Made by a program: the position numbers and the translations under genes. DNA of 52,535 bases from Bacteroides sp. (GTDB taxonomy: Bacteria; Bacteroidota; Bacteroidia; Bacteroidales; Bacteroidaceae): positions 1 to 52,535 of the forward strand of contig JAGBWA010000107.1 in the NCBI GenBank assembly GCA_017630035.1. The letters are read 5' to 3'. Below are positions 43,570 through 50,756 of this stretch, piece by piece. The notes beneath the pieces were generated by a model. The model saw only the letters and a program-made list of their open reading frames with translations, was not told the origin of the DNA and searched no databases. How positions within the stretch are numbered: the first letter of the stretch is position 1; every line of letters begins with the position of its first letter.

Positions 43570-44562
43570 ATGACTCGACACCTATATATATATATCCTAC
43601 TCTTTCTCGTAAGCGGTTGTATTCGTGAAGAGCAATTCGACAACTCTCCAAAAGGCAACTTCGAAGCCTTGTGGAAGATTATGGACGAAGGATATTGCTT
43701 CTTCGAATACAAGGATATAGATTGGGATGCCGTATATCGCAAATACGAACCAATGATTACCGAAGATATGAGCCAAGATGGTTTGTTCGAAGTATTAGGC
43801 AACATGCTTGGCGAGCTGAAGGACGGACACGTGAATCTTTACTCAGCCTCGGACATGTCGCGCTATTGGAGTTGGCACGAGGATTATCCACGCAATTTCG
43901 ACATCCTCACCATCGAAAACCGATACTTAGGAAATAGTTATCGCATAGCCGGCGGCATGAAATATACCATTCTTAGCGACAACATCGGATATGTATATTA
44001 CGAAGACTTCTCACGCGCCGTTGGCGAAGGAAATCTCGACGAAATGCTTGCCTACTTCGCCCCTTGCAACGGCATCATCTTCGATGTGCGCGACAATGGA
44101 GGCGGCACACTTACCTATGCCGAACGCATTGCTGCCCGATTCACGAACGAGAAGGTACATACCGGCTACATTATGCACAAGACAGGGCCGGGACATAACC
44201 AGTTTTCTCAACCCAAACCGGTATATGTTGAACCATCCAACCGCATACGTTGGCAAAAGCCGGTAGCTGTATTGACAAATCGTAGTGCATATAGCACCAC
44301 CAACGAGTTTGCCAACATTATGCGCTATATGCCCAATGCCGTATTGATAGGCGACCGCACCGGTGGCGGGGCAGGATTGCCCTTTACATCAGAGCTTCCC
44401 AATGGCTGGGGCGTACGTTTCTCGGCAAGTCCGCACCTCGATGCCGATAAAAAGCACATTGAGTTTGGCATTGAGCCGGACATCAAAATCGATCTAACAT
44501 CACTAACCCTGCACGACGACATCATAGAGGAAGCACGAAAAACGCTAAAAAACATGCAATAA
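43570..44562 (+). CDS. S41-family (tail-specific) serine protease lipoprotein
   Basis: The 330-residue protein has a lipoprotein signal (MTRHLYIYILLFLVSGC). The S41 catalytic domain carries GIIFDVRDNGGGTLTYA, the nucleophile serine in TNRSAYSTTNEFANIM, and GDRTGGGAGLPF. Residues 30-100 (FEALWKIMDEGYCFFEYKDIDWDAVY and LKDGHVNLY) match the N-terminal S41 helical domain. A PDZ domain is short or missing. It should act in the periplasm on unfolded or C-terminal substrates. The tRNA-Leu promoter begins 2 bp after its stop. Confidence 0.92.
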   Translation: MTRHLYIYILLFLVSGCIREEQFDNSPKGNFEALWKIMDEGYCFFEYKDIDWDAVYRKYEPMITEDMSQDGLFEVLGNMLGELKDGHVNLYSASDMSRYWSWHEDYPRNFDILTIENRYLGNSYRIAGGMKYTILSDNIGYVYYEDFSRAVGEGNLDEMLAYFAPCNGIIFDVRDNGGGTLTYAERIAARFTNEKVHTGYIMHKTGPGHNQFSQPKPVYVEPSNRIRWQKPVAVLTNRSAYSTTNEFANIMRYMPNAVLIGDRTGGGAGLPFTSELPNGWGVRFSASPHLDADKKHIEFGIEPDIKIDLTSLTLHDDIIEEARKTLKNMQ

Positions 44563-44563
44563 A

Positions 44564-44594
44564 TTTGCAATCCCGAAAAATCTCCTTATCTTTG
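44564..44594 (+). promoter_or_regulatory. Promoter of tRNA-Leu(UAG)
   Basis: TTTG (44564-44567), 19 bp, TATCTTTG (44587-44594), a perfect match to consensus. The mature tRNA starts 23 bp after the -7 box. Confidence 0.8.
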
Positions 44595-44617
44595 CCCCGC
44601 TTTTAAGGCGCACACAT

Positions 44618-44699
44618 GCGGGTGTGGCGTAATTGGCAGCCGCGCCAGACTTAGGATCTGGTGCCGAGAGGCGTGTAGGTTCGAGTCCTATCACCCGCA
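44618..44699 (+). tRNA. tRNA-Leu (anticodon UAG)
   Basis: The 82-nt cloverleaf has acceptor arms GCGGGTG and CACCCGC, an anticodon stem CCAGA/TCTGG, loop CTTAGGA with anticodon TAG at 44652-44654, a short class II variable arm, the T-loop GGTTCGAGTCC, and discriminator A. The 3' CCA is not encoded. It reads CUA and probably other CUN leucine codons. Confidence 0.97.
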
Positions 44700-44720
44700 C
44701 ACTAAAGAGGAAAGAGACAC

Positions 44721-44755
44721 AAAGCTAATCGGATTCGATTAGCTTTTCTTTTTTT
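44721..44755 (+). terminator. Rho-independent terminator of the tRNA gene
   Basis: Perfect 11-bp arms AAAGCTAATCG and CGATTAGCTTT with a GATT loop are followed by a T-rich tail. Confidence 0.9.
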
Positions 44756-44777
44756 ATAACTCTATACGGAAGAAGAT

Positions 44778-45479
44778 ATGGCTACGCTTTGCAAATGGAT
44801 TAATTCCTTGTTTCGGTTATTGTTTCCACATCGTTGTGTGGTGTGCAACAACTTGCTGACCGACGACGAGAAGGTGTTGTGCCAATCGTGCAACCTACAC
44901 TTACCGCGTACCGACCTCCATTTGCAAAAGGACAACGAAGTAGAGAAACTGCTTTGGGGAAGGATTGACATAGAGCGCGCTACCTCCTACTTTTATTACA
45001 CAAAAGGAAGCGGTTACCGACAAGTGCTACACCAACTGAAGTACGAAGGAAGAAAGGACATTGCGCAAGCAATGGGTTTTATGGTAGGGCAAGAATTGGC
45101 AAATGATGGTTTCTTTCAAGGCATCGATCTTATCATCCCCATACCGCTACACCGCCGTAAGCAGCGCTCAAGGGGATACAATCAAAGTCAAGAAATAGGA
45201 AAAGGAATCAGCCGAGCAACGGGCATACGCATGGAGACAACATGTGTTGTCAGGCTCCGTAACACTACCTCACAAACCAACAAATCCACTTACGAACGTT
45301 GGGAAAACGTATCGGGCATATTCGTTCTTCGCCATCCCGAACAACTTGAGAATCAACACATCCTATTGCTGGACGATGTAATGACTACCGGGGCCACCAT
45401 TACTGCTTGCGCCGATGCATTGAAATCGGTACCAGGCATTCGCATCAGCGTGCTAACATTGGCTTTGGCTGGGAAATAA
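44778..45479 (+). CDS. ComF-family phosphoribosyltransferase-like protein
   Basis: The 233-residue protein has an N-terminal zinc ribbon (CVVCNN and CQSCNLHLP) and a C-terminal phosphoribosyltransferase fold with the PRPP loop LLLDDVMTTGATITACADAL. PIPLHRRKQRSRGYNQSQEI is the classic ComF/GntX signature. The family takes part in DNA uptake or carbon use; the exact reaction is not known. Its stop lies 3 bp from the stop of the convergent CYTH gene. Confidence 0.92.
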   Translation: MATLCKWINSLFRLLFPHRCVVCNNLLTDDEKVLCQSCNLHLPRTDLHLQKDNEVEKLLWGRIDIERATSYFYYTKGSGYRQVLHQLKYEGRKDIAQAMGFMVGQELANDGFFQGIDLIIPIPLHRRKQRSRGYNQSQEIGKGISRATGIRMETTCVVRLRNTTSQTNKSTYERWENVSGIFVLRHPEQLENQHILLLDDVMTTGATITACADALKSVPGIRISVLTLALAGK

Positions 45480-45482
45480 TGT

Positions 45483-45956
45483 CTATTCCCCCCACTCCTT
45501 ATAAGGATGCATCATCAATTGGGAGTTGTAGTAACGCACATCGCCCGTTACTTCCTTGCCTATAAACGAAGGTTTTATGAATGATTCGTCGATGGCCGAG
45601 AGTTCTACTTCCGCCATCAACAGGCCAGTATTATCGCCATGAAACTCGTCCACTTCGAAGATGTGCTTACCGCTACGCACCAAGTAGCGCGTTTTGTCTA
45701 TCACCCCATCCACGCAAAGTTTCATCAACTCGCGTGCCTCGTCGAGCGGAATCTCTTTTTCCCACTCATAGCGGCTGATGCCTTGTGCATCGGCCGCTCC
45801 TTTTATCGTGAGGTAGCCTTTATCATCGCGAATACGCACACGCACCGTCCGGCCACGGGCGGCACAAATGTAGCCTTGCACAATGTGACTATGTGCAAAA
45901 GCCTCTTGCTTGAAATCGCCAATTACAAGAAACTTACGTTCTATTTCTTGAGACAT
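45483..45956 (-). CDS. CYTH-domain protein (inorganic triphosphatase/adenylate cyclase class IV-like)
   Basis: The 157-residue protein is one triphosphate-tunnel domain. The ExExK signature is present at the start (EIERKFLV), followed by the basic strands RTVRVRIRDDKGYLTIKG, YEWEKEIP, and FEVDEFHGDNTGLLMAEVEL. Bacterial members mostly hydrolyse inorganic triphosphate. It lies 10 bp downstream of a 45-residue membrane-protein gene and probably shares its transcript. Confidence 0.92.
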   Translation of the reverse strand: MSQEIERKFLVIGDFKQEAFAHSHIVQGYICAARGRTVRVRIRDDKGYLTIKGAADAQGISRYEWEKEIPLDEARELMKLCVDGVIDKTRYLVRSGKHIFEVDEFHGDNTGLLMAEVELSAIDESFIKPSFIGKEVTGDVRYYNSQLMMHPYKEWGE

Positions 45957-45966
45957 ACTATCTCTA

Positions 45967-46104
45967 TCAGAAAGAGGAGAAGAGAATAAATACTAAAAAC
46001 ATAAATACCAGTGCCAATACACCAATAGTAGTCAACACTTTCTTAGCCTTCTTTTCTTCCTTTGCAGTATAAGAATGCTGCTTTTTGTTTTTCTTCTTTC
46101 CCAT
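45967..46104 (-). CDS. Putative 45-residue single-span membrane protein
   Basis: The ORF starts at ATG 46104 and ends with TGA at 45967. The N-terminal 22 residues are strongly basic (MGKKKNKKQHSYTAKEEKKA) and are followed by one hydrophobic helix (VLTTIGVLALVFMFLVFILF). By the positive-inside rule the N-terminus faces the cytoplasm. Function is unknown. It lies 10 bp before the CYTH gene and the two are likely co-translated. The clear charge-then-helix design argues for a real gene, though it is short. Confidence 0.65.
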   Translation of the reverse strand: MGKKKNKKQHSYTAKEEKKAKKVLTTIGVLALVFMFLVFILFSSF

Positions 46105-46269
46105 GATGCAATAGATTATTGGTTTTGCAAGAACAAAGGAAAGAAGATTTTATCAGTTTTGCAAGCATCCAGAAATATTTTTATAAAAACAATCGCTACT
46201 ATATATCTTAAAGGGAAGAAGCGACTTTGGGAGCAATTATATTAAAGGACATGAAATCAAGCACTTGCA

Positions 46270-46389
46270 GTTTCCTTGAATTTCCGCAAGTGGAAACGAC
46301 CGTTTCCATGCGAGGAAACGCGCGTTCCCTAACGAGGAAACGAGAGTTTCCTAATAGGGAAACGGCCGTTTCCTTAGGCGGGAACGGCC
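46270..46389. repeat. 22-bp-period array, GGAAA/TTTCC alternating every 11 bp
   Basis: Four full 22-bp units start at 46292, 46314, 46336 and 46358. A degenerate unit comes before them (46270-46291) and a partial one after (46380-46389). Each is GGAAAC-N4-GTTTCC-N6. Inner spacers differ (GACC, GCGC, GAGA, GGCC), as do outer ones (ATGCGA, TAACGA, TAATAG, TTAGGC). Spacing of the 5-mers is identical to that of the TGCCA array at 5009-5081. Confidence 0.92.
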
Positions 46390-46441
46390 TGTAGCTAAGA
46401 TTGTGAGAAAAATTACAACGCACATCAAAGGGGAAAGCAAA

Positions 46442-46473
46442 GGGGACTGAAAAGCATTCACCTTTCAGTCCCC
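46442..46473 (-). terminator. Terminator-like hairpin after prfB
   Basis: Perfect 11-bp arms GGGGACTGAAA and TTTCAGTCCCC lie 26 bp beyond the prfB stop. The following T tract on the minus strand is short (TTTGCTTT). Confidence 0.6.
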
Positions 46474-46498
46474 TCCTTACACGATATATTGTTAGATT

Positions 46499-47614
46499 TT
46501 ACTCTTCGTTACCTGCAAACTCCATCAGGTATGCTTTGATGAATCCATCGAGTTTACCATCCATTACGCCATTCACATCGCTTGTTTGGTAGTTTGTTCG
46601 ATGGTCTTTTACACGGCGGTCGTCGAAAACGTAACTACGAATTTGCGAACCCCACTCAATCTTCTTCTTGCCGGCTTCTACCTTGGCTTGCTCGGCCATG
46701 CGGTGTTGCAATTCCTTGTCGTAAAGGATAGAGCGCAATTGGCGCATAGCATTCTCGCGGTTCTTGGGTTGGTCGCGCGTTTCGGTATTTTCAATCAAGA
46801 TTTCTTCTTCTTCGCCGGTATAGGGGTCTTTGAATTGATAGCGCAAACGTACACCCGATTCCACCTTGTTCACGTTCTGACCACCGGCACCGCTCGAACG
46901 GAAGGTATCCCATGAGATATTTGCCGGATTGATGTTCACCTCGATTGTATCGTCTACCAACGGTGTTACGAACACCGATGCGAAGGAAGTCATACGCTTG
47001 CCTTGTGCGTTGTATGGCGACACACGCACCAGGCGATGCACACCATTCTCGCCCTTCAAATAGCCATAAGCATAGCTACCGGCAATCTCGATGGTACAGG
47101 TTTTGATACCGGCTTCGTCGCCCTCTTGCAAGTTGGAGATAACGGCTTTGTATCCGGCTTGCTCGGCATAGCGCAAGTACATACGCATCAACATCGAAGC
47201 CCAGTCTTGACTTTCCGTGCCGCCCGCACCAGAGTTTATCTTCAGTACGCAATCCATTTGGTCGGCCTCTTCGCGCAGCATATTCTTCAATTCGAGTGCT
47301 TCAACGGCTTCGGCCGCCTTTGCATAGGCCTCATCCACCTCGGCTTCGGTGACCAGTTCGTCCTTGAAGAAGTCGAAAGAGAGTTGCACTTCCTCGGCCA
47401 ATGTAGCTACCTCTTGGTATCCCTCTATCCATTGTTGCAAAGCTTTTACCTTTTTCATTTGCGCCTCGGCCGCCTTTTGGTCGTCCCAAAATCCTGGTGC
47501 TTGTGTGCGGAGTTGCTCTTCCTCCACTTGAATCTTCTTGCCTTCAATGTCAAGATAGCGGTTCAACGCTTGTGTGCGTTCTTTAATATCCTTCAGTTGT
47601 TCAAGGGTAATCAT
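46499..47614 (-). CDS. prfB: Peptide chain release factor 2, without the programmed frameshift
   Basis: It releases finished proteins at UGA and UAA. The 371-residue protein has the peptidyl-hydrolysis motif SGAGGQNVNK, AGSYAYGYLKGENGVHRLVRVSPY and the C-terminal GSQIRSYVFDDRRVKDHRT. The stop-codon reading motif is SPY where SPF is usual. In many bacteria prfB is read through an internal CTT-TGA-C by a +1 frameshift; here the same place reads TAT CTT GAC (47545-47557), so the gene is one continuous frame and has lost that feedback control. A TACCTTTG -7 element lies 41 bp upstream. Confidence 0.96.
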   Translation of the reverse strand: MITLEQLKDIKERTQALNRYLDIEGKKIQVEEEQLRTQAPGFWDDQKAAEAQMKKVKALQQWIEGYQEVATLAEEVQLSFDFFKDELVTEAEVDEAYAKAAEAVEALELKNMLREEADQMDCVLKINSGAGGTESQDWASMLMRMYLRYAEQAGYKAVISNLQEGDEAGIKTCTIEIAGSYAYGYLKGENGVHRLVRVSPYNAQGKRMTSFASVFVTPLVDDTIEVNINPANISWDTFRSSGAGGQNVNKVESGVRLRYQFKDPYTGEEEEILIENTETRDQPKNRENAMRQLRSILYDKELQHRMAEQAKVEAGKKKIEWGSQIRSYVFDDRRVKDHRTNYQTSDVNGVMDGKLDGFIKAYLMEFAGNEE

Positions 47615-47655
47615 CGTTATGGGTTGCTTATGGTTACTTAATTTGTTTCTGGGCG

Positions 47656-47663
47656 CAAAGGTA
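47656..47663 (-). promoter_or_regulatory. Putative -7 element of prfB
   Basis: The minus strand reads TACCTTTG, matching TAnnTTTG. The upstream region is T-rich without a clear TTTG at the right distance. Confidence 0.5.
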
Positions 47664-47683
47664 CAAAAAAAGAGGTATATAAA

Positions 47684-47716
47684 AAAGAATCCCCCTTTGG
47701 AGAGGGGGATATTCTT
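47684..47716 (-). terminator. Rho-independent terminator of the acyl-CoA synthetase gene
   Basis: On the minus strand AAGAATATCCCCCT pairs with AGGGGGATTCTT over about 12 bp with one bulge, and is followed by TTTTTT. It abuts the stop codon. Confidence 0.85.
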
Positions 47717-49527
47717 TATTCTTGGTACATTGCATCGATTTGTTGCTTGTAATTTACGTTCAATACCGAGCGTTTTATCTTCAACGTATTGGTCAACTCG
47801 CCACGTTGCATACTGAAAGGTTCGGGCAATAGCGTAAAGCGTTTCACCTGTTCGTAGTGTGCAAATTGTTGTTGTAGCGTGTCAATGCGTGTACGATATA
47901 GTTCTTGAATCTTTTCGTTAGCCAAGAGTTGCTCCATGTTTTCATAGGCAATGCCCTTCTCTTTAGCATACGCTTCGAGCACTTCGTAGGCAGGGATAAT
48001 CAGCGCCGAAACAAATTTACGTTGGTCGGCAATAATCGCAATCTGGTCGATATAGCGATCGATTCCCAATTTTGTTTCCAATGCTTGTGGAGAGATATAC
48101 TTACCATTACTTGTCTTGAACAAATCCTTGATACGTTCGGTCAAGTATAGGTAATCATCCTTAATGTATCCGGCATCTCCCGTGTGGAACCATCCTTCGG
48201 CATCGATAGCCTTAGCTGTTTCTTCGGCCTTCTTGTAGTAGCCGGTAGTAATGGTTTTACCGCGCAATAGGATTTCGTTGTTTTCGCCAATCTTCACTTG
48301 CACATCGGGCATAATCTTACCTACAGAACCCAATTCGAAACCATCGTCGGGGAAGCAAGATACGGTAGCACACGATTCGGTCAATCCATATCCCACCTTC
48401 ATGTTGATGCCTACGGCGTGACAAAATTCGCAGATTTCATCGGGAACAGCAGCACCGGCAACAGGGAAGAATTTACCATTTTCCAAACCGATGGTTTTCT
48501 TCAAAAGTGCATAAACCGTCTTTTCGTAGAACATATACTTCAAGCGAATGCCCAATGGTGGACGCTTGCCTACACGCAAATAATCCACATTATGAATCTT
48601 ACCTACACGGATAGCATCGAGCATCAGTTTGCGCTTGAAGCCCGACTCAGAAGCTATCTTCTCGTTTACACCGGCATACACCTTTTCCCAGAAACGAGGC
48701 ACACTACACATCAATGTAGGACGCACCTCTTTGATAGTCGATGCAATCTCTGCCGGACGCAAGTTAAGGCAAACAATAATACCTCTGTGCAAGCAATAGT
48801 AGCTCCAAGCACGCTCGAAGACGTGTGTCAACGGCAAGAAAGACATAGACACTTCGTCCTCGCCCAATGTTGTGAGGCGAATATCGTGAATACGGTTAAT
48901 CTCATGATAATTGAAATGATGCAACATCACTCCCTTTGGCTCACCGGTAGTACCACTGGTATAGAGGATATTGGCCAAATCGTCGTTCGACGCACGCGAA
49001 GTACGCTCTTCCACAACAGCGTTGTGTTTCAAATCTTCGCCCATCTTCAAAAACTCGTCGAAATAAATCGAGGTAGTGTCGCGTTCATGGCGTTGAACAT
49101 CCTTATCGAAAATAATGATTTGTTGCAACGATTGGCAAAGGCCCATAATGCTGAACGCCGCATCGTATTGAAACTGTTCGCCCACGAAGAGGAAACGGAT
49201 TTGTGCATCATTCACAATGTATTGCGCTTGTGCCGACGAGCTGGTTGCATACAACGGAATGGTAACAACACGATTGGCATGAGCCGCAAAATCTACATAC
49301 AAGCACTCTGGCTTGTTTTGCGAAAAGATACCAATGTTTTCTACTTCATTTACGCCCAACTCTACCAACGCACTCGATGCCTTACGAACAGTATCGGAGA
49401 AACTATTCCAACTAACAGGAATCCATGACGAAGTTTTATAATCACGATACTTTATGGCGGTACGTTCGCCATATTTCTCGGCCTGGCGATGCACCACAAC
49501 AGAGAGATGATGAAGAGGATAACTCAT
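47716..49527 (-). CDS. Long-chain fatty acid--CoA ligase (AMP-binding)
   Basis: It activates fatty acids to acyl-CoA via acyl-AMP. The 603-residue protein shows the P-loop-like motif ILYTSGTTGEPKGVMLHH, MKVGYGLTESCATVSCF, GWFHTGDAGYIKDDYLYL and the final TERIKDLFKTSNGKYISP. It belongs to the long-chain (FadD/FAA1-like) group. The start at 49527 (MSYPLHHLSVV) is preferred, because an upstream start at 49569 would lie above the -7 element (49552-49559). It is divergent from the M20 gene. Confidence 0.95.
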   Translation of the reverse strand: MSYPLHHLSVVVHRQAEKYGERTAIKYRDYKTSSWIPVSWNSFSDTVRKASSALVELGVNEVENIGIFSQNKPECLYVDFAAHANRVVTIPLYATSSSAQAQYIVNDAQIRFLFVGEQFQYDAAFSIMGLCQSLQQIIIFDKDVQRHERDTTSIYFDEFLKMGEDLKHNAVVEERTSRASNDDLANILYTSGTTGEPKGVMLHHFNYHEINRIHDIRLTTLGEDEVSMSFLPLTHVFERAWSYYCLHRGIIVCLNLRPAEIASTIKEVRPTLMCSVPRFWEKVYAGVNEKIASESGFKRKLMLDAIRVGKIHNVDYLRVGKRPPLGIRLKYMFYEKTVYALLKKTIGLENGKFFPVAGAAVPDEICEFCHAVGINMKVGYGLTESCATVSCFPDDGFELGSVGKIMPDVQVKIGENNEILLRGKTITTGYYKKAEETAKAIDAEGWFHTGDAGYIKDDYLYLTERIKDLFKTSNGKYISPQALETKLGIDRYIDQIAIIADQRKFVSALIIPAYEVLEAYAKEKGIAYENMEQLLANEKIQELYRTRIDTLQQQFAHYEQVKRFTLLPEPFSMQRGELTNTLKIKRSVLNVNYKQQIDAMYQE

Positions 49528-49551
49528 ATTCAAATAGATATTTGTTTGGTG

Positions 49552-49559
49552 CAAAGATA
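49552..49559 (-). promoter_or_regulatory. Putative -7 element of the acyl-CoA synthetase gene
   Basis: The minus strand reads TATCTTTG, 24 bp before the start codon at 49527. No -33 TTTG is present at the usual place. Confidence 0.5.
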
Positions 49560-49623
49560 ATGGTTTCAAATGAAACTATCGGCCATAAATGCAAAAAAAG
49601 AAAAAGAAATCTGCTTTTTTATG

Positions 49624-49654
49624 TTGGAAATGTTAACGGAATGCCATACTTTTG
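49624..49654 (+). promoter_or_regulatory. Promoter of the M20 deacylase gene
   Basis: TTG (49624-49626), 20 bp, TACTTTTG (49647-49654), 31 bp before the ATG at 49686. It excludes in-frame starts further upstream. Confidence 0.65.
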
Positions 49655-49685
49655 TCGGTGTTTTTCACAAAATAGCATTAAACGT

Positions 49686-50756
49686 ATGGAGTATAACTTA
49701 GCCACCTGTACCACTGAAGCGGTAGAACTATTAAAGGAATTGATAGGAATTGCCTCGATAAGTCGCGACGAAACAGAAGCCGCAGACTGCTTGCAACAAT
49801 ACATTGAAAAGCAAGGAATAAGTACACATCGCAAAGGAAACAACGTTTGGTGCTTATCGCCCAATTTCGACACAAACAAGCCCACCTTATTATTAAATTC
49901 GCACATCGACACCGTGAAGCCGGTGCAAGGATGGCAACGCAATCCCTTCTGCGCTACGCAAGAAGGCGACCATTTGTATGGATTGGGCAGCAACGATGCA
50001 GGAGCTAGCGTAGTATGCCTACTACAAGCATTTATGCAACTTTGCCGTAACAACCAAAGCTACAACCTTATCTACTTGGCTTCATGCGAAGAAGAGGTAT
50101 CGGGGAAAGGTGGTATTGAGAGTGTATTGCCTCTATTGTCTCCCATCAGTGTAGCATTAGTAGGCGAACCTACCGAGATGCACCCCGCCATTGCCGAGAA
50201 AGGATTGATGGTGCTAGATGTAACGGCTCATGGAAAATCGGGACATGCCGCACGCAACGAAGGCGAAAACGCCATCTACAAAGCATTGAACGACATCGCT
50301 TGGTTTCGCGATTATCGTTTCCCGAAGGAATCATCCCTATTAGGCCCGGTAAAAATGAGCGTAACAATCGTAAATGCCGGTACGCAACACAACGTAGTGC
50401 CAGATTGTTGTACATTTACCGTCGATGTACGTAGCAACGAATGTTACACCAATCAAGAGATTTTCGAGGAAGTGAAGCAACATATCAGTAGCGAAGTGGT
50501 AGCTCGTTCGTTCCGTCTCAGTTCTTCACACATTGCACCCAATCACCCGATTGTAGCAAGAGCCATTGCATTAGGCCGCACACCCTTCGGCTCGCCCACT
50601 TTGAGCGACCAAGCGCTAATGCCATTCCCTTCATTGAAGATGGGGCCAGGCAATAGTAGCCGTTCGCATACCGCCGACGAGTATATCCTTATCAGTGAAA
50701 TAGAAAAGGCTATTCCACTATACCTATCACTTTTGGATGGATTAAAGATTGGCTAA
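49686..50756 (+). CDS. argE: M20-family metallopeptidase (ArgE/DapE-type deacylase)
   Basis: The 356-residue protein removes an acyl group from an amino acid such as acetyl- or succinyl-ornithine/citrulline or succinyl-diaminopimelate. Metal ligands are visible: LLLNSHIDTVKP (His-Asp), GLGSNDAGASV (bridging Asp), CEEEVSGKGG (the catalytic Glu pair) and SRSHTADEYI (last His). The dimerisation domain lies between (EKGLMVLDVTAHGKSGHAARN). Assignment to ArgE is based on overall likeness to the Bacteroidota arginine-pathway deacylase. The stop overlaps that of the convergent EnvC-like gene by 4 bp. Confidence 0.88.
   Translation: MEYNLATCTTEAVELLKELIGIASISRDETEAADCLQQYIEKQGISTHRKGNNVWCLSPNFDTNKPTLLLNSHIDTVKPVQGWQRNPFCATQEGDHLYGLGSNDAGASVVCLLQAFMQLCRNNQSYNLIYLASCEEEVSGKGGIESVLPLLSPISVALVGEPTEMHPAIAEKGLMVLDVTAHGKSGHAARNEGENAIYKALNDIAWFRDYRFPKESSLLGPVKMSVTIVNAGTQHNVVPDCCTFTVDVRSNECYTNQEIFEEVKQHISSEVVARSFRLSSSHIAPNHPIVARAIALGRTPFGSPTLSDQALMPFPSLKMGPGNSSRSHTADEYILISEIEKAIPLYLSLLDGLKIG

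Larger units (their letters stand above)
46105..46498. other. 394-bp intergenic region with palindromic array and prfB terminator
   Basis: No credible gene is present. The region holds the GGAAA/TTTCC array (46270-46389) and the prfB terminator hairpin (46442-46473); an open frame across the array is explained by the repeat. The part 46105-46269 is AT-rich without recognisable signals. Confidence 0.7.

Noticed and set aside
46208-46423. Open reading frame of 71 codons on the minus strand across the GGAAA/TTTCC array
   Set aside because: The frame is a by-product of the 22-bp repeat, which lacks stops in this phase. There is no promoter and no protein-like composition.
49425-49685. N-terminal extension of the M20 deacylase by 87 codons
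   Set aside because: It would run through the divergent promoters and into the acyl-CoA synthetase gene; the family-like protein starts at 49686.
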